Of a stretch of DNA of 28,911 bases, positions 23,137 through 28,911 are shown piece by piece (position 1 is the stretch's first letter; every line of letters begins with the position of its first letter). A model generated the notes under the pieces. The model did not search any database. It saw nothing but the letters and a program-made list of their open reading frames with translations, and was not told where the DNA came from. Source of the DNA: CAYURP01 sp964447175. GTDB taxonomy: Bacteria > Zixibacteria > MSB-5A5 > SM23-73-2. A program made the translations under genes and the position numbers. Where the stretch lies: NCBI GenBank assembly GCA_964447175.1, contig CAYURP010000034.1, positions 1 through 28,911 of the forward strand, read 5' to 3'.

Positions 23137-23505
23137 TTAAATCACCTCTGGAGCTAAGGAAACAATCTTCATAAACTGTTTTTCCCTGAGCTCCCGGGCC
23201 ACCGGCCCGAAGACTCTGGTGCCCTTTGGTTCCAGCTGATCATCGATTATCACCGCAGCGTTATCCGAGAATCTGATATAAGAGCCATCCTTTCTTTTGG
23301 TCTCCTTGGTGGTTCTAACCACCACCGCCTTACATATATCAGATTTTTTAACTGCTCCTCCCGGGATGGCATCCTTGATAGCCACTATAATGATATCCCC
23401 TACCCGGGCATATCTTTTTCGGGATCCACCCAGGAGTCTGAAACACATGGCCTTCCTTGCTCCAGTGTTATCCGCTACATTAAGCTTGGTATACTCTCTA
23501 ATCAT
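23137..23505 (-). CDS. rplN: Ribosomal protein uL14
   Basis: uL14 forms intersubunit bridge B8 and is the docking site of the silencing factor RsfS. The 122-residue sequence is canonical throughout: MIREYTKLNVADNTGARKAMC, GDIIIVAIKDAIPGGAVKKSD, and VFGPVARELREKQFMKIVSLAPEVI. The SD is weak (GAAAG). It follows rpsQ by 9 nt. Confidence 0.98.
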   Translation of the reverse strand: MIREYTKLNVADNTGARKAMCFRLLGGSRKRYARVGDIIIVAIKDAIPGGAVKKSDICKAVVVRTTKETKRKDGSYIRFSDNAAVIIDDQLEPKGTRVFGPVARELREKQFMKIVSLAPEVI

Positions 23506-23514
23506 TTGATCTTT

Positions 23515-23772
23515 CTATCGGGCTTTCTCCAATACGGAGACGACCCTCCATCTTTTCAACTTGGAAAGGGGACGAGTCTCCATTACCTTGACTTTATCTC
23601 CAATCTTACATTCATTTTTCTCATCATGAGCATAAAGCTTGTTGGTCCTTTTAACTATTCGCTTATAGCGGGGGTGTTGGAGTAAACTCTCCACAGCTAC
23701 CACAATAGTCTTCTGCATTCTATTGGAAATAACTTTACCTGTCCTTACCTTCCTTTTGTTCCTTTGTGACAT
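23515..23772 (-). CDS. rpsQ: Ribosomal protein uS17
   Basis: uS17 is an OB-fold protein binding the 5' domain of 16S rRNA. The 85 residues contain RKVRTGKVISNRMQKTIVVAVE, HPRYKRIVKRTNKLYAHDE and GDKVKVMETRPLSKLKRWRVV. The ATG at 23772 lies inside rpmC, giving a 38-nt overlap; GGAGG is only 3 nt from the start, so initiation probably depends on ribosomes translating rpmC. Confidence 0.97.
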   Translation of the reverse strand: MSQRNKRKVRTGKVISNRMQKTIVVAVESLLQHPRYKRIVKRTNKLYAHDEKNECKIGDKVKVMETRPLSKLKRWRVVSVLEKAR

Positions 23773-24028
23773 CTTCCTCCTCTAACGCTTTCCTTTCCGG
23801 GGTCTCCTCTTTTTTTTGTACAGTAGATAAAAGCTTGATCTTCAGTTCATCTTCTCTTAATATGGTATTTATCCTGGCCAGATCTTTTCTCAAGGTTCTT
23901 AATCTCAATGGGTTTTCTATCTCCTTAAACGACTTTTGCATCCTTAAGTTGAAAAGTCCTTCCTCTATCTCCAGCTTCTTTTGCAGAAGCTCGTCTTTAG
24001 TCATCTCTCTAAGCTGCAGGTTCCTCAT
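23735..24028 (-). CDS. rpmC: Ribosomal protein uL29 with charged C-terminal extension
   Basis: uL29 lies beside uL23 at the tunnel exit. Residues 1-65 are the usual two-helix fold (MTKDELLQKKLEIEEGLFNLRMQK, NPLRLRTLRKDLARINTILRE). The protein then runs on to residue 97 through a Glu/Lys-rich tail (about 68-97) that most uL29 proteins lack. The tail's last codons overlap the rpsQ start by 38 nt in a different frame. The ATG is 2 nt after the rplP stop. Confidence 0.95.
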   Translation of the reverse strand: MRNLQLREMTKDELLQKKLEIEEGLFNLRMQKSFKEIENPLRLRTLRKDLARINTILREDELKIKLLSTVQKKEETPERKALEEEDVTKEQKEGKDR

Positions 24029-24030
24029 GA

Positions 24031-24453
24031 TTAAACTCCGATCCCCTCTTTTCTGGCAACGAACCTGGTTTTTATAGGCAGCTTATGAGCTGCTAATCTT
24101 AAAGCATCCTTAGCTAATTTAAGTGTTACTCCCTCAAGTTCAAAAAGAATTCTGCCAGGTTTGACCACCGCCACCCAATATTCCGGAGCACCCTTTCCCT
24201 TGCCCATCCTGGTTTCAGCCGGTTTGGCAGTAACCGGTTTATCCGGAAATATTCTTATCCATACCTTTCCACCTCGTTTGATATGCCGGGTAAGCGCTAC
24301 TCTAGCTGCCTCTATCTGCTTGTTAGTCAACCAAGCTGGCTCCAGAGCCTTTATTCCATATTCTCCGAAATTCACCTCAGAGCCTCTATTGGCTTTGCCT
24401 TTTCTGCGGCCTCTCTGTTGCTTTCTGTATTTAACTCGACTGGGCATTAACAT
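24031..24453 (-). CDS. rplP: Ribosomal protein uL16
   Basis: uL16 is a late-assembly protein placing A-site tRNA and the peptidyl transferase centre. The 140 residues start MLMPSRVKYRKQQRGRRKG, as in most homologs, and contain ARVALTRHIKRGGKVWIRIFPDKPVTAKPAETRMGKGKG and GRILFELEGV. GGGGGAG lies 9 nt before the ATG at 24453, favouring it over the ATG two codons later. Confidence 0.98.
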   Translation of the reverse strand: MLMPSRVKYRKQQRGRRKGKANRGSEVNFGEYGIKALEPAWLTNKQIEAARVALTRHIKRGGKVWIRIFPDKPVTAKPAETRMGKGKGAPEYWVAVVKPGRILFELEGVTLKLAKDALRLAAHKLPIKTRFVARKEGIGV

Positions 24454-24475
24454 AGGGTATCACTCCCCCAAGAAA

Positions 24476-25189
24476 TTAGTATTTACCTTTCCTAGTTCTT
24501 CTTTTCCCCTTAGGTTCCAGAATCATCTCCTGTTTCTCCTCTTTCTCTTTTGGGGAACCTTTTCCTAATATCTCCCCTTTACAGATCCAGACCTTAACCC
24601 CGATGCACCCATAGGTGGTATGAGCAGTGTCCTGAGCATAATCTATATCTGCCCTCAGAGTATGGAGGGGTACCCTTCCATCCATATACTTTTCGGTTCT
24701 GGCTATCTCTGCTCCAGCCAATCTTCCCTTGCAATGAACCTTTATACCCTCAGCTCCCATTTTCATGGCTGAGCTGATAGACTTCTTCATCGCTCTTCTA
24801 AAGGAAATTCTTCCCTCCAGCTGCTTGGCAATACTTTCAGCTACCAGTTTGGCTGATAGCTCAGGTCTTTTCACCTCGATTATATTTATGGATATCTCTT
24901 TTTTGATCAGAAGCTGCAATTCTTCCTTCAACCTGTCTACCTCAGCTCCTTTTCTGCCGATAACGATCCCGGGACGAGCAGTGTAAACATCCAGTGTTAC
25001 CTTTTTAGGAGCTCTGAATATCTCCAGGTTGGCAATACCGGCATGTTCCAGTCTGGTATTCACGTATCTTCTAATCATTAAGTCTTCCTGCAGGGTGCTG
25101 CTAAACGCCTTAGTTGGGGAAAACCACTTAGAGTTCCAGCTTTTAATTATTCCCAATCTAAAACCAACCGGATGAGTTTTCTGTCCCAA
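24476..25189 (-). CDS. rpsC: Ribosomal protein uS3
   Basis: uS3 helps form the mRNA entry pore and its helicase activity. The 237-residue protein starts MGQKTHPVGFRLGI, has a KH domain (RPGIVIGRKGAEVDRLKEEL, about 71-90) and the C-terminal domain GAEGIKVHCKGRLAGAEIARTE...HTLRADIDYA. A basic/acidic tail follows (about 211-237, KEKEEKQEM...KGKRRTRKGKY). The start is TTG at 25189 behind a strong AGGAGG. Confidence 0.98.
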   Translation of the reverse strand: MGQKTHPVGFRLGIIKSWNSKWFSPTKAFSSTLQEDLMIRRYVNTRLEHAGIANLEIFRAPKKVTLDVYTARPGIVIGRKGAEVDRLKEELQLLIKKEISINIIEVKRPELSAKLVAESIAKQLEGRISFRRAMKKSISSAMKMGAEGIKVHCKGRLAGAEIARTEKYMDGRVPLHTLRADIDYAQDTAHTTYGCIGVKVWICKGEILGKGSPKEKEEKQEMILEPKGKRRTRKGKY

Positions 25190-25201
25190 ATTTTTCCTCC
25201 T

Positions 25202-25567
25202 CTATTTACCTTCGGGTTCCGGGGTTGATTCCTCAGCCACGACGATAGTGATATGACTGGTTCTTTTTCTGATCCGAAAAGCCCTTCCCATTCCGGTGGG
25301 GCGAATCCTTTTCATTATGGGTCCCCCATCTATCAAAATCCTTTTGATGAACAGATCCTCAGCTTTCAGTTTCGCGGTCCCGGTTACACTAAGTGCATTG
25401 GCAGTTGCAGACCTGATGGTTTTCTCCAGAGGAATGGCAGCAACCTTGGGTACGAAGGTGAGAATATCCAAGGCCTCGTCCACCTTCTTACCTTGAACCA
25501 GATTTGCTACTCTTCTTATTTTTCTTGCCGACATTCTCAAGAATCTGGTTTTAGCCTTCGCCTCCAT
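25202..25567 (-). CDS. rplV: Ribosomal protein uL22
   Basis: uL22 sends a beta-hairpin into the peptide exit tunnel, where macrolide-resistance changes can arise. The 121 residues include RFLRMSARKIRRVANLVQGKKVDEALDIL and the hairpin region GGPIMKRIRPTGMGRAFRIRKRTSHITIVV. AGGAGAG precedes the ATG. A short PEPEGK-type tail closes it. Confidence 0.98.
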   Translation of the reverse strand: MEAKAKTRFLRMSARKIRRVANLVQGKKVDEALDILTFVPKVAAIPLEKTIRSATANALSVTGTAKLKAEDLFIKRILIDGGPIMKRIRPTGMGRAFRIRKRTSHITIVVAEESTPEPEGK

Positions 25568-25579
25568 AGGTCTCTCCTG

Positions 25580-25867
25580 TTATTTCAAAGAAGTTGATCT
25601 TTCCGTGATTTTTCCGGAATGACCTCTGAATGTTCTGGTGGGAGCAAACTCTCCCAATTTATGTCCTACCATATTCTCAGTTATATAAACCGGAATGAAT
25701 TTATTGCCATTATGTATGGCTATGGTATGGCCTACGAACTCCGGTATGATAGTTGAGCGCCTGGACCAGGTCTTAATTACTCTTTTTTCCCGGGACTGGT
25801 TTAAGGCATTTATCTTTTTCAAAAGATGTTCATCTACAAACGGACCTTTTTTAAGAGATCGGGCCAT
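25580..25867 (-). CDS. rpsS: Ribosomal protein uS19
   Basis: uS19 is in the 30S head, with uS13, near the A site. The 95 residues begin MARSLKKGPFVDEHLLKKI and contain IKTWSRRSTIIPEFVGHTIAIHNGNKFIPVYITENMVGHKLGEFAPTRTF. I moved the start to ATG 25867, 1 nt after the rplB stop. The SD GGAGGAG is formed by the last Arg codons of rplB, a compact coupling. Confidence 0.98.
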   Translation of the reverse strand: MARSLKKGPFVDEHLLKKINALNQSREKRVIKTWSRRSTIIPEFVGHTIAIHNGNKFIPVYITENMVGHKLGEFAPTRTFRGHSGKITERSTSLK

Positions 25868-25868
25868 T

Positions 25869-26690
25869 CTATCTTCTCCTCCGTACAATCAACTTATCCG
25901 AGGGTTTCTTTTTCCTTGTCTTGAACCCCTTGGTGGGCTTACCCCACGGGGTGCAGGGGTGCCTTCCTCCTGAGGACTTACCCTCGCCCCCACCCATGGG
26001 ATGATCAACCGGGTTTTTAGCTACGCCTCTGACAGTGGGGCGTATTCCCAGCCATCTGGATACTCCGGCTTTTCCTAAGGATATGTTCTCATGATCCAGA
26101 TTACCTACCTGACCCACTGTAGCATAACAATCCAACCTGACCAACCTTATTTCGCCTGAAGGCAATCTCAAATGGGCATGTTCTCCTTCCTTTGCCACCA
26201 CCTGAGCTACAGCTCCAGCTCCCCGAGCTATTTGTCCACCCTTTCCTTTTTTAAGTTCCACATTATGAATCATAGTCCCCAGAGGAACTTTTCCTAAGGG
26301 CACGGCATTACCCACCTTTATCTCAGCTTCATCGCTGGCAACGATTTCATCCTTCACTTTAAGTCCCAGGGGAGCAAGAATATATCTTTTCTCTCCATCA
26401 GCATAATTCAGAAGCGCTATATTAGCAGATCTATTGGGGTCGTACTCAATGGAAACCACGCTTGCTGGTATATTCAGTTTATCCCGTTTAAAATCTATCA
26501 CTCTATAGTATCTTTTGTGTCTACCACCTTGACCCCGAACAGTAACCCTTCCCTGACTGTTTCTTCCGCCCTTTTTCTTAAGGGGTCTTAGTAAAGACTT
26601 TTCCGGCTTGGCTCTGGTGATCTCATTAAAAGTAGATATCGTTCTAAATCTCAGAGATGGCGTTATGGGCTTGAATTTCTTTATTGGCAT
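25869..26690 (-). CDS. rplB: Ribosomal protein uL2
   Basis: uL2 lies close to the peptidyl transferase centre and forms intersubunit bridge B7b. The 273 residues show RVTVRGQGGRHKRYYRVIDFKRDK, the central OB/SH3-like part and the conserved GVAKNPVDHPMGGGEGKSSGGRHPCTPWGKPTKGFKTRKK with the functionally important histidine in VDHPMGG. The gene begins after an unusual 219-nt gap from rplW, and no strong SD is evident upstream (AT-rich TTTGGATTTAAA). Confidence 0.98.
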   Translation of the reverse strand: MPIKKFKPITPSLRFRTISTFNEITRAKPEKSLLRPLKKKGGRNSQGRVTVRGQGGRHKRYYRVIDFKRDKLNIPASVVSIEYDPNRSANIALLNYADGEKRYILAPLGLKVKDEIVASDEAEIKVGNAVPLGKVPLGTMIHNVELKKGKGGQIARGAGAVAQVVAKEGEHAHLRLPSGEIRLVRLDCYATVGQVGNLDHENISLGKAGVSRWLGIRPTVRGVAKNPVDHPMGGGEGKSSGGRHPCTPWGKPTKGFKTRKKKPSDKLIVRRRR

Positions 26691-26909
26691 TTTAAATCCA
26701 AAGTATTAAATATTAATTAAAAGCAGATTGTATTCTTCCCGAAAGTTATTTTGAGTCTTAATGTTATACACTGTAAACTACGTTTTTAAATCCTTTGGGT
26801 TTGTTTGGTGAAATCTGCAGTTTAGATCTCCATATAAAATATCTTCATATTCATAAAAGCTAAGAAACGGTAAAAGTACAGCTTCCAAATCTGCATCAAA
26901 TTTTTTGCT
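26691..26909 (-). other. 219-nt AT-rich spacer between rplW and rplB
   Basis: All other gaps in the S10-spc-alpha run are at most 42 nt, apart from the tuf-rpsJ gap. This spacer has no credible gene. GCAGATT occurs in inverted orientation (26723-26729 on plus, and again near 26816 and 26892 on minus), and TATAAC and TTTACA boxes occur but not at promoter spacing. It could hold an internal promoter, an RNA element for feedback control, or the scar of an insertion. Confidence 0.5.
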
Positions 26910-27200
26910 TCAAGTCATTTCGAAAATTTCTATTCCCTCCCCGGGCATGAGCTGAACAATGGCCTTTTTCCAGTTAGATCGCTTCCCCTCGAATCTTCCC
27001 ATCTTTTTCAGTTTTCCGTGTTGATTCATGGTGGTTACTTTCTTGACCTTCACCTTGAAAATATCTTCAACCGCTTTTTTAATCTCCAGCTTGTTTGAGT
27101 CCTTATCCACAACAAAAAGATATTTGTTCTCTTTAGTGCGGAGTCTGTTTCCTTTTTCAGTAAGTTTGCCGGTGATTATCACTTTTCCGGGGAACTTCAA
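26910..27200 (-). CDS. rplW: Ribosomal protein uL23
   Basis: uL23 is the docking site at the tunnel exit for trigger factor and SRP. The 96 residues include TEKGNRLRTKENKYLFVVDKDSNKLEIKKAVEDIFKVKVKKVTTMNQHGKLKKMGRFEGKRSNWKKAIVQL. The start is TTG at 27200, overlapping the rplD stop as TTGA, with GGAGG about 10 nt upstream. The N-terminus (MKFPGKVIITGKLTEKG) diverges from the common RPVxTEK pattern: Gly-Lys occupies the usual Pro-Val place. Confidence 0.96.
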   Translation of the reverse strand: MKFPGKVIITGKLTEKGNRLRTKENKYLFVVDKDSNKLEIKKAVEDIFKVKVKKVTTMNQHGKLKKMGRFEGKRSNWKKAIVQLMPGEGIEIFEMT

Positions 27201-27826
27201 CTGGCAAACACCTCCTCTAAAACTTGCAAACCCATCTGGGTCAAAAGAAGAAACTCAGAGTTTAAAAGATCATAGGGGTTAACGGTCCGGACTTTTCTAT
27301 ATGTTAGGTTTTTTATATTTCTACAGGATCTGTAAAGTTTATCATCCCGAGGTTCATCCAGAAGCAAACACTTGGAATCAGAAACATTCAGATTCTTTAG
27401 AATCTGAACTACACTTTTTGTTTTGGGTTGATCCAGGGTTATATCCTCAATTATCTTTATTTTATTCTCATTGGCTTTGAGGGAGAAGGCAGATTTCAGA
27501 GCCAATCTTTTAATTCTTTTAGGAATTCTAAAGGTGTAGTCCCGGGGAAAAGGTCCAAAGGTTCTTCCCCCTCCGACCCAGATAGGAGAGTTTATGGTTC
27601 CAGCTCGAGCCCGACCGGTTCCCTTCTGGCGCCAAGGCTTGGTTCCACCTCCTCTCATTGTGGAGCGTGTCTTTTTACAAACCGTACCCTGCCTCTGGTT
27701 AGCCAAATAAGCTTTTACATATTCATAAATAACATTCTGATTGGGAGATATGCCGAACATATCATCCTTAAGTTTAAGTTCACTGACTGATTTACCTTCT
27801 ATGTCATAAAGGGTTGTACTGGCCAT
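27197..27826 (-). CDS. rplD: Ribosomal protein uL4
   Basis: uL4 lines the exit tunnel and, in gammaproteobacteria, also represses the S10 operon. The 209 residues contain the tunnel loop (about 52-90: KTRSTMRGGGTKPWRQKGTGRARAG, then SPIWVGGGRTFGP) and the C-terminal globular part. It begins 3 nt after the rplC stop, with GAGGTTGAACC just upstream. No long leader upstream of rpsJ is available for an E. coli-type control hairpin. Confidence 0.98.
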   Translation of the reverse strand: MASTTLYDIEGKSVSELKLKDDMFGISPNQNVIYEYVKAYLANQRQGTVCKKTRSTMRGGGTKPWRQKGTGRARAGTINSPIWVGGGRTFGPFPRDYTFRIPKRIKRLALKSAFSLKANENKIKIIEDITLDQPKTKSVVQILKNLNVSDSKCLLLDEPRDDKLYRSCRNIKNLTYRKVRTVNPYDLLNSEFLLLTQMGLQVLEEVFAS

Positions 27827-27829
27827 GGT

Positions 27830-28459
27830 TCAACCTCTTTTTGTCTTTCTTATGATCAGAATTGAGTCCCTCTTGCCCGGAACTGCTCCTTTAATTAAAA
27901 TTATATTTTTGTTCAAATCCAGATCAACGATCTCCAGATTTCTCAGGGTTACCTTCTCCCTCCCCATTCTCCCTGCCATTCTTTGGCCTTTCCAGACCCG
28001 GGAAGGGTAGGAGCTTCCTCCGATGGAACCAGGTGCTCTTAACCTATCAGATTGGCCGTGCGATTTGGGACCTCCTCTGAAATGATGCCTTCTCACTGTT
28101 CCTTGAAAACCCAATCCTTTTGAGATCCCAGAGATATCCACTTTTTCTCCCACAGAGAAGATATCAGCTTTTATTTCTTGGCCCAGTTCCACCTTTTCCT
28201 CTTTTTCCAATCTGACCTCTCTTAATGTCCGCATGGGCTCAATTTTAGCTTTGGAAAAATGTCCTGAAAGTGGTTTATTAACCAGAGATTTTCTTTTTTC
28301 TCCAAATCCCAGTTGGACTCCATCGTAGCCATCTTTATCCTTGGTTTTTATCTGGATGATCCTGCAGGGACCTGTTTTAACAACAGTTACCGGGATCACA
28401 TCGCCGTTGGCATCGAAAACTCGACTCATCCCAATTTTTTTTCCGATAATTCCATTCAT
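27830..28459 (-). CDS. rplC: Ribosomal protein uL3
   Basis: uL3 starts 50S assembly and reaches to the peptidyl transferase centre. From ATG 28459 the protein has 209 residues: MNGIIGKKIGMSRVFDANGDVIPVTVVKTGPC, then GFQGTVRRHHFRGGPKSHGQSDRLRAPGSIGGSSYPSRVWKGQRMAGRMG. The Gln of SHGQ is the residue methylated in E. coli. I rejected a longer in-frame start inside rpsJ. It lies 7 nt after rpsJ, with no clear SD. Confidence 0.97.
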   Translation of the reverse strand: MNGIIGKKIGMSRVFDANGDVIPVTVVKTGPCRIIQIKTKDKDGYDGVQLGFGEKRKSLVNKPLSGHFSKAKIEPMRTLREVRLEKEEKVELGQEIKADIFSVGEKVDISGISKGLGFQGTVRRHHFRGGPKSHGQSDRLRAPGSIGGSSYPSRVWKGQRMAGRMGREKVTLRNLEIVDLDLNKNIILIKGAVPGKRDSILIIRKTKRG

Positions 28460-28466
28460 TTTAAAA

Positions 28467-28775
28467 CTACACTTTGATTTCCACATCCACCCCGGCGGGT
28501 AGATCCAGCTTCATTAAAGCATCCACCGTCTGGGGGGTGGAATTATATATATCTATAAGTCTTTTATGTATCCTGGTCTGAAACTGCTCTCTTGATTTTT
28601 TATCCACATGAGGGGATCTCAGGATGGTATAAACCGTGCGTTTAGTAGGCAGGGGTACTGGCCCGGATATCTTAGCACCGGTGCGAATAGCGGTTCTTAC
28701 GATCTCCTTGGCAGATTTATCCAGGGAATTGTGATCGTAAGCTTTAAGCCAGATTCTTATTTTCTGTCCATTCAT
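28467..28775 (-). CDS. rpsJ: Ribosomal protein uS10
   Basis: uS10 is in the 30S head and, as NusE with NusB, takes part in transcription antitermination and transcription-translation coupling. The 102 residues read QKIRIWLKAYDHNSLDKSAKEIV, GPVPLPTKRTVYTILRSPHVDKKSREQF and conserved C-terminal LPAGVDVEIKV. It is the first gene of the S10 operon, 82 nt after tuf. The ribosome-binding site is weak. Confidence 0.98.
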   Translation of the reverse strand: MNGQKIRIWLKAYDHNSLDKSAKEIVRTAIRTGAKISGPVPLPTKRTVYTILRSPHVDKKSREQFQTRIHKRLIDIYNSTPQTVDALMKLDLPAGVDVEIKV

Positions 28776-28798
28776 GTCTTTTTTTGCAAAATGGATTC

Positions 28799-28827
28799 TT
28801 TAGTGTTCAAAGTTAAGAAGACGTCAA
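28799..28827 (-). promoter_or_regulatory. Candidate promoter upstream of rpsJ
   Basis: On the minus strand TTGACG (28827-28822) and ACTAAA (28804-28799) are 17 nt apart, in the only non-coding space between tuf and rpsJ. The -35 matches consensus at five of six bases but the -10 is poor, so rpsJ could equally be read through from tuf; no terminator follows tuf. Confidence 0.3.
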
Positions 28828-28857
28828 TAGCCATCAATTTGTTTGTATGTTAGATAT

Positions 28858-28911
28858 TTATTCTAAGATATCGGTGACCACACCGGCACCTACGGTTTTA
28901 CCACCCTCCCG
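28858..28911 (-). CDS. tuf: Elongation factor Tu, C-terminal end (partial)
   Basis: The last 17 codons and TAA stop of EF-Tu are present, reading REGGKTVGAGVVTDILE, the diagnostic end of beta-barrel domain 3. EF-Tu carries aminoacyl-tRNA to the ribosomal A site with GTP. The rest of the gene lies beyond the window. Its position just before rpsJ is the classical str-to-S10 operon junction. Confidence 0.96.
   Translation of the reverse strand, partial: REGGKTVGAGVVTDILE

Noticed and set aside
26822..26896. 24-codon minus-strand reading frame (MQIWKLYFYRFL...) in the rplW-rplB spacer
   Set aside because: No SD, AT-driven composition and no support beyond an open frame; kept only as a note for conservation testing.
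27830..28486. Longer rplC beginning inside rpsJ
   Set aside because: The extra nine residues (MWKSKCSFK) are not part of uL3; ATG 28459 begins at the conserved MNGIIGKK.

Overview
This window is a chromosomal segment from a bacterium. Most of it is the large ribosomal-protein locus (S10, spc and alpha operons) on the minus strand. Two tandem secreted proteins on the plus strand combine a cohesin-like module, a dockerin-like EF-hand pair (YEIADAVLYANYFIYG-type) and an NNYPNPFN-type C-terminal sorting domain. From family knowledge, that combination points to an uncultured FCB-related lineage such as Zixibacteria, KSB1 or a neighbour. This is inference: there is no rRNA gene here. Coding is standard, introns are absent, and most genes carry a clear Shine-Dalgarno (SD) sequence. 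TTG is used as start codon unusually often in the ribosomal genes.

Layout: (1) 3-4393, plus strand: two paralogous secreted cohesin/dockerin proteins, the first cut by the window edge. They share a 1.4-kb direct repeat and each is followed by a strong hairpin terminator. (2) 4394-5145: non-coding, packed with short perfect or near-perfect palindromes, several with a GTAG tetranucleotide at the foot, resembling REP elements. (3) 5146-7314, plus strand: a class A penicillin-binding protein. (4) 11110-7453, minus strand: deoB-cdd-deoC-pdp, a complete route from (deoxy)cytidine/uridine/thymidine to base plus glyceraldehyde-3-phosphate and acetaldehyde. (5) 13303-11264, minus strand: ECF sigma factor, zinc-finger anti-sigma factor and an exported protein of unknown function, ending in a terminator. 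(6) 28911-13458, minus strand: the 3' end of tuf, then rpsJ-rplCDWB-rpsS-rplV-rpsC-rplP-rpmC-rpsQ-rplNXE-rpsNH-rplFR-rpsE-rpmD-rplO-secY-adk-map-infA-rpmJ-rpsMKD-rpoA-rplQ, closed by a terminator at 13392-13420.

The ribosomal cluster has the canonical bacterial order and zinc-binding forms of S4, S14, L24, L36 and adenylate kinase. Its departures from the usual are a 219-nt AT-rich spacer between rplW and rplB, a 38-nt rpmC/rpsQ overlap, long Lys/Glu-rich tails on L17 and L29, and seven TTG starts.

I found no tRNA, rRNA, CRISPR array, insertion sequence or phage gene. No undescribed multi-gene system can be demonstrated. The best leads are the REP-like palindrome cluster, the cohesin-plus-dockerin paralogs, and the sigma/anti-sigma/exported-protein trio.
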